Origin: Candidatus Nanopelagicales bacterium
Lineage (GTDB): Bacteria > Actinomycetota > Actinomycetes > S36-B12 > GCA-2699445
Direction of reading: 5' to 3'
Assembly (NCBI GenBank): GCA_037045355.1
Contig: JBAOHO010000026.1
Coordinates: 434,001 to 498,000 of the forward strand
DNA: 64,000 nt
Below the pieces are notes generated by a model that was given only the letters and a program-made list of their open reading frames with translations, was not told the DNA's origin and did not search any database. The stretch's first letter is position 1; every line of letters starts with the position of its first letter. Position numbers and translations under genes: made by a program. Of the stretch, positions 1 through 9,216 are shown piece by piece.

Positions 1-160
1 CCCGACTCTTCGCCCCAGGCGTGGTCGTCGTCGCCGCACACACCGAGGGCGTTTTCGGCTTCTTTCCGGCGCCCGCCGGGACCCCAGCCGCCATCGATAC
101 GGTCACAGCGAACGCTGCGGTAGCGGTGATCAAGACTCGTACGAACCCGGTTCTGCGCAT
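1..160 (-). CDS. Exported protein, N-terminal fragment (runs off window start)
   Basis: Reading the minus strand from an ATG at 160 gives 53 residues without a stop before the window edge. The start reads MRRTGFVRVLITATAAFAVT: two arginines, then a hydrophobic stretch ending in small residues (AAGVPAGAG). That is a plausible Sec signal peptide. What follows (KKPKTPSVCAATTTTPG) is Lys/Thr-rich and unrecognisable. It lies 69 nt downstream of radA on the same strand, where many actinobacteria carry disA; nothing here resembles DisA. Function unknown; the call rests on the signal-peptide pattern alone. Confidence 0.45.
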   Translation of the reverse strand, partial: MRRTGFVRVLITATAAFAVTVSMAAGVPAGAGKKPKTPSVCAATTTTPGAKSR

Positions 161-229
161 GCGGCGGAACCTAGCGAGGTCACGCGACGTCGGCAGCCGA
201 GTTGTCGAAAACGTCCGGGCTGTGCAGGT

Positions 230-1663
230 TTACCGCTTGATTTCGTCCCAAAACCCCCCAAATGTGTCCGATATGCGGCTATTCGTCCCGAGTGCGGCCA
301 TGGCGTGTTCCAGGCGCCGCAACGGGATCGTGGCTATCGGCGTGCCGGTCGCGTCAGTCGAATCGGGCACGAGTGCGGTGGTGTACCCCAAGCGGGCCGC
401 CTCGTTGAGCCGCTGCGCCATCGAGTGACACGGTCTCAGGTCACCGGACAGGGCGACCTCTCCCAACGCGACGAGGTCCGTGGGCACGACGGTGCCCGTA
501 GCCGCAGAGAAAATGGCGAGGCACGTCGCCAGGTCAGCGGTGGGATCGGTGATCCGCAGGCCCGCGACGGTGGCGACGTAGAGATCGGACCGGCCGAATC
601 CCACCTCGCCCTCTCTCTGGGTCAGGGCCGCCAGCATGCTCACCCGCGACGAATCCAGCCCAGCGACGATGCGTCGACCGCTGTCCTGATCGGGGGCCCG
701 GGGGGAGAGCAGCGACTGAATCTCCGCGGAGATCGGTCGGCGGCCCTCGAGAGTGACCGTGGCGCAAGTTCCCGCGACCGGGACCTCACGCACCGAGCGG
801 AACAATTGGGAGGGGTCGGCGAGCTCTGACAGGCCTCCATCCGTCTGCTCGTAACAGACAACCTCGTCGGCTGGTCCGTAGCGGTTCTTGACGGCGCGCA
901 GGAGGCGTACCTGAGTGTGTGGTTCGCCTTCGAATGTCAGAACCGTGTCGACCAGATGCTCCAGGGCCCGGGGACCGGCGATGGAGTTCTCGCGCGTGCT
1001 CTGCCCCACGAGCAACGTCGGCACCCCCCGTGCTTTCGCCTGACGGGTGAGGACCGCCGCGACCTCGCTCACCTGAGAGATACCTCCGGCCCGCCCATCG
1101 ATCTCAGGAGACGCGAGGGTCTGGACCGAGTCGACGACGATCAGTTGAGGATTGTGATGCTCGATGTGACCTAAGACTGCGCCGAGGTCGGTCTCATCGG
1201 CGACAAGGAGGCGCTCATTGCCCGCCCCGATCCGTTCGGCACGCACGCCGATCTGCTCGGCGGATTCCTCGCCGGAGATGTACAGCACAATCGCGTCAGC
1301 GAATCGCTCGGCGAAACGATGAGCGACGTCGAGCAGGAGCGTGGACTTGCCGACCCCCGGTTCGCCCGCGACCAGGACGACTTGCCCCGCGACCAGTCCG
1401 CCCCCGAGTACGCGGTCGAACTCACCAGCACCGCTGTGGATTCGCGGTGTTCGCTGTGCGGTGACGGTGGTAATCGGTTGCGCCGGGCGAGTGGGTGCAC
1501 CCCCGCTGCCCCGCTTGGTCTTGGTCCCGGTCAGAGGCAGGCGTTCCGACTGATGTTCGACCATGGTGCCGAACTCCTGACACCGTGGGCAGCGCCCCAC
1601 CCACCGCACGCTGGAGGAATGACACTTCGAACACACGAAGGTGCTGGTGGGGGACTTGGCCAC
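230..1663 (-). CDS. radA: DNA repair protein RadA (Sms)
   Basis: 477 residues from a GTG start. RadA is a RecA-like ATPase that drives branch migration of recombination intermediates in the cytoplasm. Seen in order: a four-Cys zinc finger near residues 11-28 (CSKC...CPRC), the Walker A motif GEPGVGKST near residue 100, the RadA-specific KNRYG motif (here KNRYGP, about residue 258), and a C-terminal Lon-protease-like domain. The length is normal for the family. The next gene upstream on the same strand ends 13 nt away, so the two may be cotranscribed. The identification is secure. Confidence 0.96.
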   Translation of the reverse strand: MAKSPTSTFVCSKCHSSSVRWVGRCPRCQEFGTMVEHQSERLPLTGTKTKRGSGGAPTRPAQPITTVTAQRTPRIHSGAGEFDRVLGGGLVAGQVVLVAGEPGVGKSTLLLDVAHRFAERFADAIVLYISGEESAEQIGVRAERIGAGNERLLVADETDLGAVLGHIEHHNPQLIVVDSVQTLASPEIDGRAGGISQVSEVAAVLTRQAKARGVPTLLVGQSTRENSIAGPRALEHLVDTVLTFEGEPHTQVRLLRAVKNRYGPADEVVCYEQTDGGLSELADPSQLFRSVREVPVAGTCATVTLEGRRPISAEIQSLLSPRAPDQDSGRRIVAGLDSSRVSMLAALTQREGEVGFGRSDLYVATVAGLRITDPTADLATCLAIFSAATGTVVPTDLVALGEVALSGDLRPCHSMAQRLNEAARLGYTTALVPDSTDATGTPIATIPLRRLEHAMAALGTNSRISDTFGGFWDEIKR

Positions 1664-1676
1664 GGTGGCCCTCCGA

Positions 1677-2504
1677 TCAGGCGGTTGTCCCGACCCTAGG
1701 TGCCGGGTCCGACATTTCGGGTGAGGCGGGGTGTGGCGCCAGCGCCGAGTTGGGCAGTGACCGACCGACCGGCGTGAGACTCAGGGCGCTGCGAGCGGCT
1801 TCGTGCGCCTCGCAGTGGATCACCAGTTCGTCGTACGCGGCCTCGCCGATCATGGCCACGAGTTCAGCCCGGCTGGACCGGTAGACCGGTTGGGTCCCGA
1901 CATGGGCCTCGGTGTCGGACGAGCAGTACCAGTCGAAATCATGTCCTCCGGCACCCCACATGGCCCGGACGTATTCGGTGATCGTGATGACGAGGGTGCG
2001 CGTATCGTCGTTGTGCTCCACCCACGTGTAGTCCCTTCTGATGGGCAGTTGCCAGCACACGTCGGGTTTGGTGTCGATGGGGGATTCGCGCTCGTGCTGT
2101 GCCAACAGATGCAGCGCGCACCCCGCGCCGGCGGGAAACGATGGTGAGTTCTGGAAGATGCAGGCGCCTTTGCTCACGCGGGTCTTGCGGTCCCCGTCCC
2201 CGTCGGTCTCGACCCAGTCCGACGTGCGGAGTTTGCCGCTGGGCTTCTGTTCCCACTCGGCCCCGGTCAGGCGCTTGACCCAGCGTCGGACGCGTTTCTC
2301 ATCGTCCTTGTCCGCGAAATGGGCGCCATGCGAGCAGCATCCCGCCTGCGGTACGGACGCATCGATGCCCCGGCATCCCCGACCGTAGATGCAGGTCCAC
2401 CGGGACGTGAGCCAGGTGAGATCGGCGCGAATGACCTGGTCGGCGACGGCGGGGTCAGGAAACTCGATCCACGCGCGGGGGAACGTGTCGGCAACCTCGG
2501 GCAC
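1677..2504 (-). CDS. Conserved actinobacterial Cys-rich protein, unknown function
   Basis: 275 residues. I recognise the type but no characterised function. The N-terminal third has a Cys cluster (CIYGRGCRGID, then GCCSHGAHF) and a further Cys at about residue 115, which suggests metal binding of the zinc/iron-chelating CxxCxxCC type; this is inference. The middle is rich in Trp, Asp and His, and the last ~35 residues are Pro/Ser/Ala-rich and probably disordered. It is divergent from ppx with only 34 bp between the starts, so the two share a promoter region. It lies just upstream of radA, 13 nt away, on the same strand. Confidence 0.72.
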   Translation of the reverse strand: MPEVADTFPRAWIEFPDPAVADQVIRADLTWLTSRWTCIYGRGCRGIDASVPQAGCCSHGAHFADKDDEKRVRRWVKRLTGAEWEQKPSGKLRTSDWVETDGDGDRKTRVSKGACIFQNSPSFPAGAGCALHLLAQHERESPIDTKPDVCWQLPIRRDYTWVEHNDDTRTLVITITEYVRAMWGAGGHDFDWYCSSDTEAHVGTQPVYRSSRAELVAMIGEAAYDELVIHCEAHEAARSALSLTPVGRSLPNSALAPHPASPEMSDPAPRVGTTA

Positions 2505-2538
2505 GGCGTCACTCTACGCGGGCGGGTACCGTTTCCCC

Positions 2539-3468
2539 ATGCGTCTGGGTGTGATCGACATCGGTTCGAACACCGTGCACCTGCTCGTCGTCGATGCGCA
2601 CTACGGCGCGGCGCCCATCGCGGCGCATTCCCACAAGATGGAACTGCGGCTGTCCGAGCACCTCACTGAGTCAGGAGCCATCGATTCAGCAGCGACACAG
2701 TCTCTGATCGACTTCACGCTACGGGCCCAGGTGATCGGGGAGGATCTCGGTGTCACCGACATGGAGGCCTTCGCGACATCCGCGATCCGGGAGGCGAGCA
2801 ACGGCGAGGATGTCCTGCGTCAGGTCCGCAAGGCCACCGGAATCGCGACGACGACCGTGACCGGCGACGACGAGGCGCGGCTGACCTTCCTGGCCGTGCG
2901 ACGCTGGTTCGGCTGGTCCGCCGGACGGCTGCTGGTGCTCGACATCGGTGGCGGCAGCCTCGAGATCGCGATCGGGGGGGACGAAGAGCCGGACCTCGCC
3001 TTCTCCATGCCCTTGGGGGCCGGCCATCTCACGCGCACGATGCTCTCCGGGGACCCGCCTGACGAGGACTCCGTGCGGGAGTTGCGCCGCCACATCCGAG
3101 CCGAGATCGCAGGCTCCGTGGGCCGCATCCAGCGCCTGGGTCTTGCGGAGCGAGCCGTCGCCACTTCCAAGACCTTCAAACAGTTGGCACGCATCGCCGG
3201 AGCGGCGCCCTCCAGCGAGGGCCCGTTCGTGCGCCGCACCTTGAGCCTGACCGACCTGAGCGCTTGGCTGCCCAAGTTGGCTGCCATGACCACCAAGGAA
3301 CGCGGCGGCCTGCCCGGGGTCAGCGTTGGGCGTGCACCTCAGTTGGTCGCGGGTGCGCTGGTCGCCGAAGCCGCCATGGAGTTGCTCGATGTCGATGAGG
3401 TCGACATCTGCCCCTGGGCGTTGCGCGAGGGCGTGATCCTAAGACGCCTGGACGGACTGAATCAGTGA
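2539..3468 (+). CDS. ppx: Ppx/GppA family exopolyphosphatase
   Basis: 309 residues. Ppx/GppA enzymes hydrolyse terminal phosphates of polyphosphate or pppGpp. The two ASKHA nucleotide-binding signatures are clear: VIDIGSNTVHLLV at residues 4-16 and VLDIGGGSLEIAIG near residue 133; TSAIREA lies between. The short length fits the two-domain mycobacterial Ppx1 type, which lacks the C-terminal HD-like domains of the E. coli enzyme. The ATG at 2539 was chosen because the phosphate-binding motif must start a few residues in; the frame stays open 50 codons upstream, but that stretch lies antisense over the divergent gene. The stop overlaps the GTG of the ATPase gene by 4 nt. Confidence 0.93.
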   Translation: MRLGVIDIGSNTVHLLVVDAHYGAAPIAAHSHKMELRLSEHLTESGAIDSAATQSLIDFTLRAQVIGEDLGVTDMEAFATSAIREASNGEDVLRQVRKATGIATTTVTGDDEARLTFLAVRRWFGWSAGRLLVLDIGGGSLEIAIGGDEEPDLAFSMPLGAGHLTRTMLSGDPPDEDSVRELRRHIRAEIAGSVGRIQRLGLAERAVATSKTFKQLARIAGAAPSSEGPFVRRTLSLTDLSAWLPKLAAMTTKERGGLPGVSVGRAPQLVAGALVAEAAMELLDVDEVDICPWALREGVILRRLDGLNQ

Positions 3469-5826
3469 ACGCATCATCGGTGGCCACTGTCGAACAGGTC
3501 GTCCCGGCCGCCGGCGAGGGGTTGACCGACGAGCAGGTGGCGGCTCGCGTCGCCGCCGGCCTCGCCAACGATGCCCCCGACGCTCGCAGTCGCAGCCTGT
3601 CCGACATCATCCGGGCGAACACCTTCACCTGGTTCAACGGCCTGTTGGGCACGTTGTGGGTGGTCATGATGCTCGTCGCGCCGCCCAAACAGGCGCTGTT
3701 CGGTCTCGTCATCGTCTTCAACACGGGCATCGGGATCATCCAGGAGTACCGAGCCTCGCGGGAACTCGCCAAACTCAGCCTCATCGGCGAGGTCAAGCCG
3801 ACCGTGGTGCGAGCCGGGCGAGAGATTCCCGTCAGCGTCAAGGAGATCGTCCGCGACGATCTGATCCTGCTGTCCGCCGGTGATCAAGTGGTCGTCGACG
3901 GAACCATCACCGAGTCCCGCGGACTGGAACTGGACGAGAGTCTGCTCACGGGCGAGGCCGACGCGGTCGACAAGGTCGCCGGGCGATCCCGCGATGAGCG
4001 GCTCGTTCGTGGCCGCGGGGTCCGGTGTCATGGTCGCCACCAAGGTCGGGTCCGAGTCGTTCGCCGCGGGCATCACCGCCGCCGCCAAGGAGTACACGCT
4101 TGCCAGTTCGGAGCTGCGCGACTCGGTGAACAAGTTCATCCGCACGGTGTCGTTCTTGATCGTGCCGATCGGGATCCTCCTCGTCATCAGCCAACTGCGG
4201 GCAGACCAGCCGCTGGATCTGGCGATCCAGGGCAGCATCGCCGGGATGATCACGATGATCCCCGAGGGGCTGGTGCTGCTCACGAGCATCGCCATGGCCG
4301 TCGCGGTGGTCCGGCTGGCCCGCCGCAAGGCCCTCGTCCAGGAGATGCCCGCGGTGGAAGCGCTCGCGCGCACCGATGTCGTATGTGTCGACAAGACCGG
4401 CACCCTGACCGACCCTGGCATGGCGTTGCGGCTCGTCACCCCCCTCGCGGGGGCCGATGAACAGCAGGTGCGTCGCATCCTCGGGGCACTGGGCAGCGCG
4501 GACCCGCGTCCGAACCCCACCATGGACGCGATCCGGCGGGACTGCCCGGATCCGGGTTGGACCCTGGCGGACTCCGTGCCCTTTTCCTCCGCGCGCAAGT
4601 GGTCGTCCGCGGACTACGCGCAGGGGTCATTCGTCATCGGCGCTCCCGAGATGCTGTTCTCCGACCTCACCGCTCGGCCCTGGTGGGCTGCCGCGGAGCA
4701 CTACGCCGACGATGGCGCTCGGGTGCTGGTCCTCGCGCAAGCCGGGCAGCCGCCCCGGGCCGACCAGCCGTTGCCGACGCTGCAGGAACTGGCGGTAGTC
4801 GTCATCGATCAGAAACTGCGCTCCGACGCCGCGGAGACTGTTGCGTTCTTCGAGGAACAGGGCGTGGCGGTGAAGGTCATCTCCGGCGACAACGCGGCCA
4901 CCGTCGGCGCCATCGCGGGGCGTGCCGGAGTGCCAGGCGCGGACGACCCCTTCGATGCGAGGAACCTCCCGACCACCATCGACGGCATGGGGACACAGCT
5001 GGAAAGCCACAGCGTCTTCGGCCGCGTCACCCCTGATCAGAAGAAGTACATGGTGGACGCGCTCCAGCAGCGTGGTCACACCGTCACCATGACCGGTGAT
5101 GGGGTCAATGATGTCCTCGCTCTGAAGCGTGCCGACCTCGGCATCGCCATGGGTTCGGGAGCACCCGCCACCCGAGCCGTCGCCCAGATCGTGCTGATGG
5201 ACAACAAGTGGTCGACCCTTCCCCAGGTAGTGTTCGAGGGGCGCCGGGTTCTGGGGAACATCGAGCGGGTGTCGGACGTGTTCCTCACCAAGTCCATCTA
5301 CGCAATGGTCATCAGTCTCGCCACCGGGGTGTTCGGAGTGGCCTTCCCCTTCCAGCCAATCCAGTTGACCCTCGTGTCGTCGCTGACTATCGGCATCCCC
5401 GGGTTCTTCCTCGCCCTCATGCCGAACACCGACCGCTTCCGTCCGGGGTTCTTCCGCCGGGTTCTGCTGTTCGCGGTTCCCGCCGGCGTCGTGTGTGCGG
5501 CCAGCGCTTTCACCAGTTACATCGTCGTCAGCGGCATGGACAACGCGGAGGTCCAGTCGCAGACGTACGCGACTTTGACGCTGCTGATCGTGGCTTTGGG
5601 GGTCCTGCTGCAATCCGCCCGACCACTCAACCTGCTGCGGATCGCCGTTGTTGCAGCCATGGCGGTGGCAGTCCTCGGAGTCGTTCTCATCGGTCCGCTG
5701 GCCCGGTTCTTCTCGATGACCGTGACCGTGGGGCCGCAACTGATCGCTGCCCTCGCGATCGGGGCCGTGGGAGTCGCCGTCATCCTGGCCATCACCCCCG
5801 TGATCGATAAGTTGCGCCGCCAGTGA
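3465..5826 (+). CDS. Cation-transporting P-type ATPase, CtpE-like (one frameshift)
   Basis: Membrane ATPase that moves cations by a phospho-aspartate cycle. The first part carries the actuator-domain TGEA motif (LLTGEADAV). The second part carries the PEGL motif of a transmembrane helix, the phosphorylation site DKTGTLT, the hinge GDGVND and several C-terminal membrane helices. The PEGL form and the gene context resemble mycobacterial CtpE, a calcium transporter; substrate is inferred. The reading frame moves by +1 at about 3981-3985: removing one base from GGGCGATCCC gives an uninterrupted 786-residue protein, the expected size. GTG start at 3465 overlaps the ppx stop; the stop overlaps the next start. 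A sequencing error is likelier than a dead gene. Confidence 0.88.
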
Positions 5827-6794
5827 GTCCCGCTCGTCGGCCCCGCGCCAAGACAGCGTTGCGTTCCACCCGTTCCCCGGTGGTGCGGGTCCCCGACGCC
5901 AAGGTGGCGCTGTCCACCGCCTCGGTGTACCCGGAGTCGACCGCTGCCGCTTTCGAGATCGCCGGGAGACTCGGCTACGACGGGGTCGAAGTCATGGTCA
6001 TGAACGATCAGGTGAGCCAGGACCCCGACGCGCTCAAGCGACTGTCCGACCACTATGCGATGCCGATCCTCGCGGTCCACGCACCCTGCCTGCTGGTGAC
6101 CCAGCGGGTGTGGGGCACGGATCCGTGGGGCAAGCTCGTCAGGGCTCGCGCAGCAGCGGAGAAGCTCGGTGCGGCGACTGTCGTCGTCCATCCCCCGTTC
6201 CGCTGGCAGCGGGAGTACTCGCGGGACTTCGTCGTCGGGCTGAAGCGTATGGGCGAGGAAACTGACATCCGATTCGCGGTGGAGAACATGTACCCGTGGC
6301 GAGCCCGTTCGCGTGAAGTCGCCGCGTACGCGCCGGGATGGGACGTGCGGCATTCCGACTACCCACACACCACCTTGGACCTTTCCCACACCGCTGTGAG
6401 CCAATCCGACCCCATGCGAGTGGCCGAGGATCTCGGCGATCGCTTGGCGCATATCCACTTGGCCGACGGATCGGGTTCGGCCCGCGACGAACATCTGATC
6501 CCGGGGCGTGGTTCTCAACCCGCCGGCGATCTGCTCGAACTCCTCGCCCGCCGCCAATTCGATGGAACTGTGGTCGTCGAGGTGTCGACGCGCAAGGTCT
6601 CCTCCCGGGCTGAACGTGAGGCGGACCTCGCCGAAGCGCTCGCTTTCGCCCGCCTGCACCTCGCTGTCTCATCCACAGAACGTCGAAGAGGACCAGAACC
6701 CCGAAAGGGACCAGAACCCCGAAAGGGACCAGAACCCCGAAAGGGACCGGAACCCCGAAGGGGGCGCGAGAACCGAGACGGTTCCCTAGAGTGA
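5823..6794 (+). CDS. Sugar phosphate isomerase/epimerase-like TIM-barrel protein
   Basis: 323 residues, AP-endonuclease-2/xylose-isomerase-like fold. Visible barrel strands carry the usual metal-binding residues: GYDGVEVMV, ILAVHAPC, AATVVVHPP, FAVENMYP, HTTLDLSHTA, DRLAHIHLADG and TVVVEVSTR. Such proteins isomerise or epimerise sugars or cyclic polyols; the substrate here is unknown. The position between the ATPase and a TetR regulator matches the Rv0498-type protein of mycobacteria. The GTG start overlaps the ATPase stop by 4 nt. The last ~45 residues are four tandem hexapeptides of KGPEPR type and a charged tail, not part of the barrel fold. Confidence 0.85.
   Translation: MSPARRPRAKTALRSTRSPVVRVPDAKVALSTASVYPESTAAAFEIAGRLGYDGVEVMVMNDQVSQDPDALKRLSDHYAMPILAVHAPCLLVTQRVWGTDPWGKLVRARAAAEKLGAATVVVHPPFRWQREYSRDFVVGLKRMGEETDIRFAVENMYPWRARSREVAAYAPGWDVRHSDYPHTTLDLSHTAVSQSDPMRVAEDLGDRLAHIHLADGSGSARDEHLIPGRGSQPAGDLLELLARRQFDGTVVVEVSTRKVSSRAEREADLAEALAFARLHLAVSSTERRRGPEPRKGPEPRKGPEPRKGPEPRRGRENRDGSLE
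6690..6760 (+). repeat. 18-bp tandem repeat, four copies, in the 3' end of the TIM-barrel gene
   Basis: The unit GGGACCAGAACCCCGAAA repeats almost perfectly at about 6690, 6707, 6725 and 6743; the last copy has two changes and the first lacks one base of the unit. Being a multiple of three it stays in frame and encodes (K/R)GPEPR four times. There are no spacers, so it is not a CRISPR array. Copy number could vary by slippage without frameshift. Confidence 0.9.
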
Positions 6795-6798
6795 GGGG

Positions 6799-7389
6799 GT
6801 GGCCAGGGACGAAGTAGCCGACGCCGTCTTGGACTCCGCGCGCGTGGCGTTCAACACCCGCGGATATGCCCGCACCACGATGCGCGGCGTCGCGGCAGCC
6901 GCCGGAGTGGCCCCGTCGGTGATGCGCAAGTACTACGCGAACAAGGAACAGATGTTCGCCGCCGCGATGAAACTGCCCTTCGATCCCTCGAGTGCCGTCC
7001 CGCAACTGTTGGCTCCGGGGCTGGACGGCATGGGCGAGCGCCTCGTACGAGGCACCTTCGACGTACTCAAGGACGACGAGACCCGGCAAGAGATCGTCGA
7101 ACTGTTCCAAGCGGGCGCCTCAGCGGGCAAGGCGGCTCAATCTCTGCGGGAGTTTCTCGAGGAGTCCGTGATCGACCGGATCGCCGGCGCGGTGGGCATC
7201 CCCGATGCCCGCATGCGCGCAGCGCTGATCTCCAGTCACCTGATGGGACTTGCGGTCATCCGCTATGTCGTTCGGCTCGAACCGCTGGCGTCGGCCTCCG
7301 AAGACGAAGTCGTACGGATCTACGCTCCGATGATCCAAGACCTGCTCGACCCCACCAAACCCGTCAAGGGGCTCAGCCGCGGCGCATGA
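6799..7389 (+). CDS. TetR family transcriptional regulator
   Basis: 196 residues from a GTG start 4 nt after the previous stop. The N-terminal 55 residues are a TetR helix-turn-helix: FNTRGYARTTMRGVAAAAGV followed by the recognition-helix end APSVMRKYYANKEQMFAAA. The rest is all-helical with the usual TetR C-terminal ligand/dimer domain and no similarity I can name. It sits between the TIM-barrel gene and proline dehydrogenase, so either could be a target; no operator is obvious in the 94 bp before the next start. Confidence 0.86.
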   Translation: MARDEVADAVLDSARVAFNTRGYARTTMRGVAAAAGVAPSVMRKYYANKEQMFAAAMKLPFDPSSAVPQLLAPGLDGMGERLVRGTFDVLKDDETRQEIVELFQAGASAGKAAQSLREFLEESVIDRIAGAVGIPDARMRAALISSHLMGLAVIRYVVRLEPLASASEDEVVRIYAPMIQDLLDPTKPVKGLSRGA

Positions 7390-7483
7390 GAAGCGGACCT
7401 CAGCCCTGACCCCTGGACCGTTCACGCGCCAATGATGCGGCCAGGCATTAGCCTTCGGAGTGGAACCCGATATGGGAGGGCCA

Positions 7484-8413
7484 ATGCTGCGTCAGGCGCT
7501 GCTGACTGTGTCGCGCAACGACAAGATCAAGGAGATGTCCGTCGCGCTCCCGGTGACGAGAGACGTCGTGCATCGTTTCGTCGCCGGTGAAGGCGCTCCG
7601 GACGCAGTGGCGGCGACGGCCGAACTCGCCGCAACCGGAAGGCTGGCGACCATCGACCGACTCGGGGAAGACGTGCTCGAGTTGGCCGATGCCGAGCAGA
7701 CCCGAGACGACTATCTCGACCTGCTCGACGGCCTGAACGCCAACGGCCTGACCTCGGACGCCGAGGTGTCCGTGAAGTTGAGCGCAGTCGGGCAGGCGCT
7801 GCCGGGGGACGGCGAGAAGATCGCGTTGGAGTTCGCCCACCAGATCGCCGCAAAGGCGCACGGATACGGAACCACCGTCACGCTGGACATGGAGGATCAC
7901 ACGACCACGGACTCCACCCTGGGCATCCTGCGCGAACTGCGCCGCGACTTCCCGGCGACGGGCGCGGTGATCCAGGCGTATCTGTACCGCAGCGAGGCGG
8001 ACTGCCGCGACTTGTCCGGCGCGGGCTCGCGGGTGCGCCTGTGCAAGGGCGCGTACAAGGAACCTGAGGAAGTTGCCTACCAGTCCAAGCACGAAGTCGA
8101 CCTGGCGTTCGTGCGCTGCATGAAGATCCTCATGGCGGGCGACGGCTATCCCATGATCGCCTCCCACGACCCGCGGCTAGTCGATATCGCCCAATCACTC
8201 GCGATTCACAATGACCGCCCCAAGGGTTCGTACGAGCATCAGATGTTGTACGGAGTGCGCCCCGAGGAGCAGCAGCGGTTGGCGGACTCGGGCGAGAAGA
8301 TGCGTGTCTACATTCCCTACGGCCAGGACTGGTACGGGTACATGGTCCGCCGCATGGCCGAGAAGCCCGCCAACATGGGTCTTTTCCTCAAGTCGCTCTC
8401 GTCGAAGAAGTAG
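7484..8413 (+). CDS. Proline dehydrogenase (monofunctional, PutB type)
   Basis: 309 residues. Oxidises proline to pyrroline-5-carboxylate (P5C) with FAD, passing electrons to the respiratory chain. The barrel and FAD/substrate motifs of the family are visible: DMEDHTTTDSTL, RVRLCKGAYKEP, ASHDPRLVDIA, YEHQMLYGVRPEEQQRL and the C-terminal RVYIPYGQDWYGYMVRRMAE, whose paired Arg bind the proline carboxylate in known structures. The ATG at 7484 is preferred over the GTG at 7460 because GGGAGGG lies just before it. There is no P5C dehydrogenase domain, so this is not a PutA fusion. proC starts 2 nt after the stop. Confidence 0.92.
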   Translation: MLRQALLTVSRNDKIKEMSVALPVTRDVVHRFVAGEGAPDAVAATAELAATGRLATIDRLGEDVLELADAEQTRDDYLDLLDGLNANGLTSDAEVSVKLSAVGQALPGDGEKIALEFAHQIAAKAHGYGTTVTLDMEDHTTTDSTLGILRELRRDFPATGAVIQAYLYRSEADCRDLSGAGSRVRLCKGAYKEPEEVAYQSKHEVDLAFVRCMKILMAGDGYPMIASHDPRLVDIAQSLAIHNDRPKGSYEHQMLYGVRPEEQQRLADSGEKMRVYIPYGQDWYGYMVRRMAEKPANMGLFLKSLSSKK

Positions 8414-8415
8414 TC

Positions 8416-9213
8416 GTGGCTGATATCGCGATCGTCGGGGCCGGGGTGATGGGGGAGACCCTTCTCTCAGGCCTTCTGCGGGCCGGTCGACAACCGGACG
8501 ACATCGTCATCGCGGAACGGCGAGATGACCGCGCCATCGAGTTGACGGACCGCTACGGCGTCAGCGTGATGACCAACGGCGAGGCCGCCGCTGCAGCAGA
8601 CACTGTGATCCTGGTCGTGAAGCCGCAAGACATGGCTGCGGTTCTCGCCGAGATCACCGATCGGATCCGCAGTCATGCGCTGGTGATCTCGTTGGCCGCG
8701 GGCATCACCACGCGGTATCTCGAGGAGCGATTGCCCGCGGGAACCGCAGTGGTTCGAGTGATGCCGAACACCCCCGCCCTGGTCGATGAGGGAATGGCTG
8801 CGATCTCCGCCGGATCCTCGTGCGACGAGCAGCACCTCGACGAGGCCGAGTCCTTGTTGAAGTCCGTGGGACGGGTCATCCGGGTGCCCGAGAAGCAGCA
8901 GGACGCAGTGACGGCGATCTCCGGCAGCGGGCCCGCATACATCTTCTTCGTCGTGGAGTCCATGATCGAGGCCGGCGTCCATCTGGGGTTGCCGCGCACC
9001 ACGGCGACACAACTGGCGGTGCAGACCGCGTTCGGCAGCGCCAAATTGCTGCGCGAGACCGGGCAACATCCGACTGTCCTGCGTGAGCAGGTCACCAGTC
9101 CCGGCGGCACGACGGCCGCAGCCTTGCGCGAGTTGGAATCCCACAGTGTCCGCGCGGCCTTCCTCTCGGCGCTGCAGGCCGCCCGGGACCGTTCCGAACA
9201 ACTCGGATCCTGA
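8416..9213 (+). CDS. proC: Pyrroline-5-carboxylate reductase
   Basis: 265 residues from GTG. Reduces P5C to proline with NAD(P)H, the last step of proline synthesis. The N terminus is a Rossmann fold (IAIVGAGVMGETLLSGLL). The NTPALVDEGM, AISGSGPAYIFF and VTSPGGTTAAAL motifs are characteristic of ProC; the last forms part of the active site. It follows proline dehydrogenase by 2 nt, so enzymes that make and use P5C in opposite directions are cotranscribed. Secure call. Confidence 0.96.
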   Translation: MADIAIVGAGVMGETLLSGLLRAGRQPDDIVIAERRDDRAIELTDRYGVSVMTNGEAAAAADTVILVVKPQDMAAVLAEITDRIRSHALVISLAAGITTRYLEERLPAGTAVVRVMPNTPALVDEGMAAISAGSSCDEQHLDEAESLLKSVGRVIRVPEKQQDAVTAISGSGPAYIFFVVESMIEAGVHLGLPRTTATQLAVQTAFGSAKLLRETGQHPTVLREQVTSPGGTTAAALRELESHSVRAAFLSALQAARDRSEQLGS

Positions 9214-9216
9214 GCC

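Noticed and set aside
3975..3990. Programmed frameshift in the ATPase gene
   Set aside because: No slippery heptamer or downstream structure is evident, and the same single-base gain occurs in unrelated genes here.
4627..5739. A 370-residue minus-strand ORF opposite the P-type ATPase
   Set aside because: Composition is His/Asp/Glu/Gly-rich shadow text typical of antisense frames in high-GC DNA, and it lies fully under a recognised gene.
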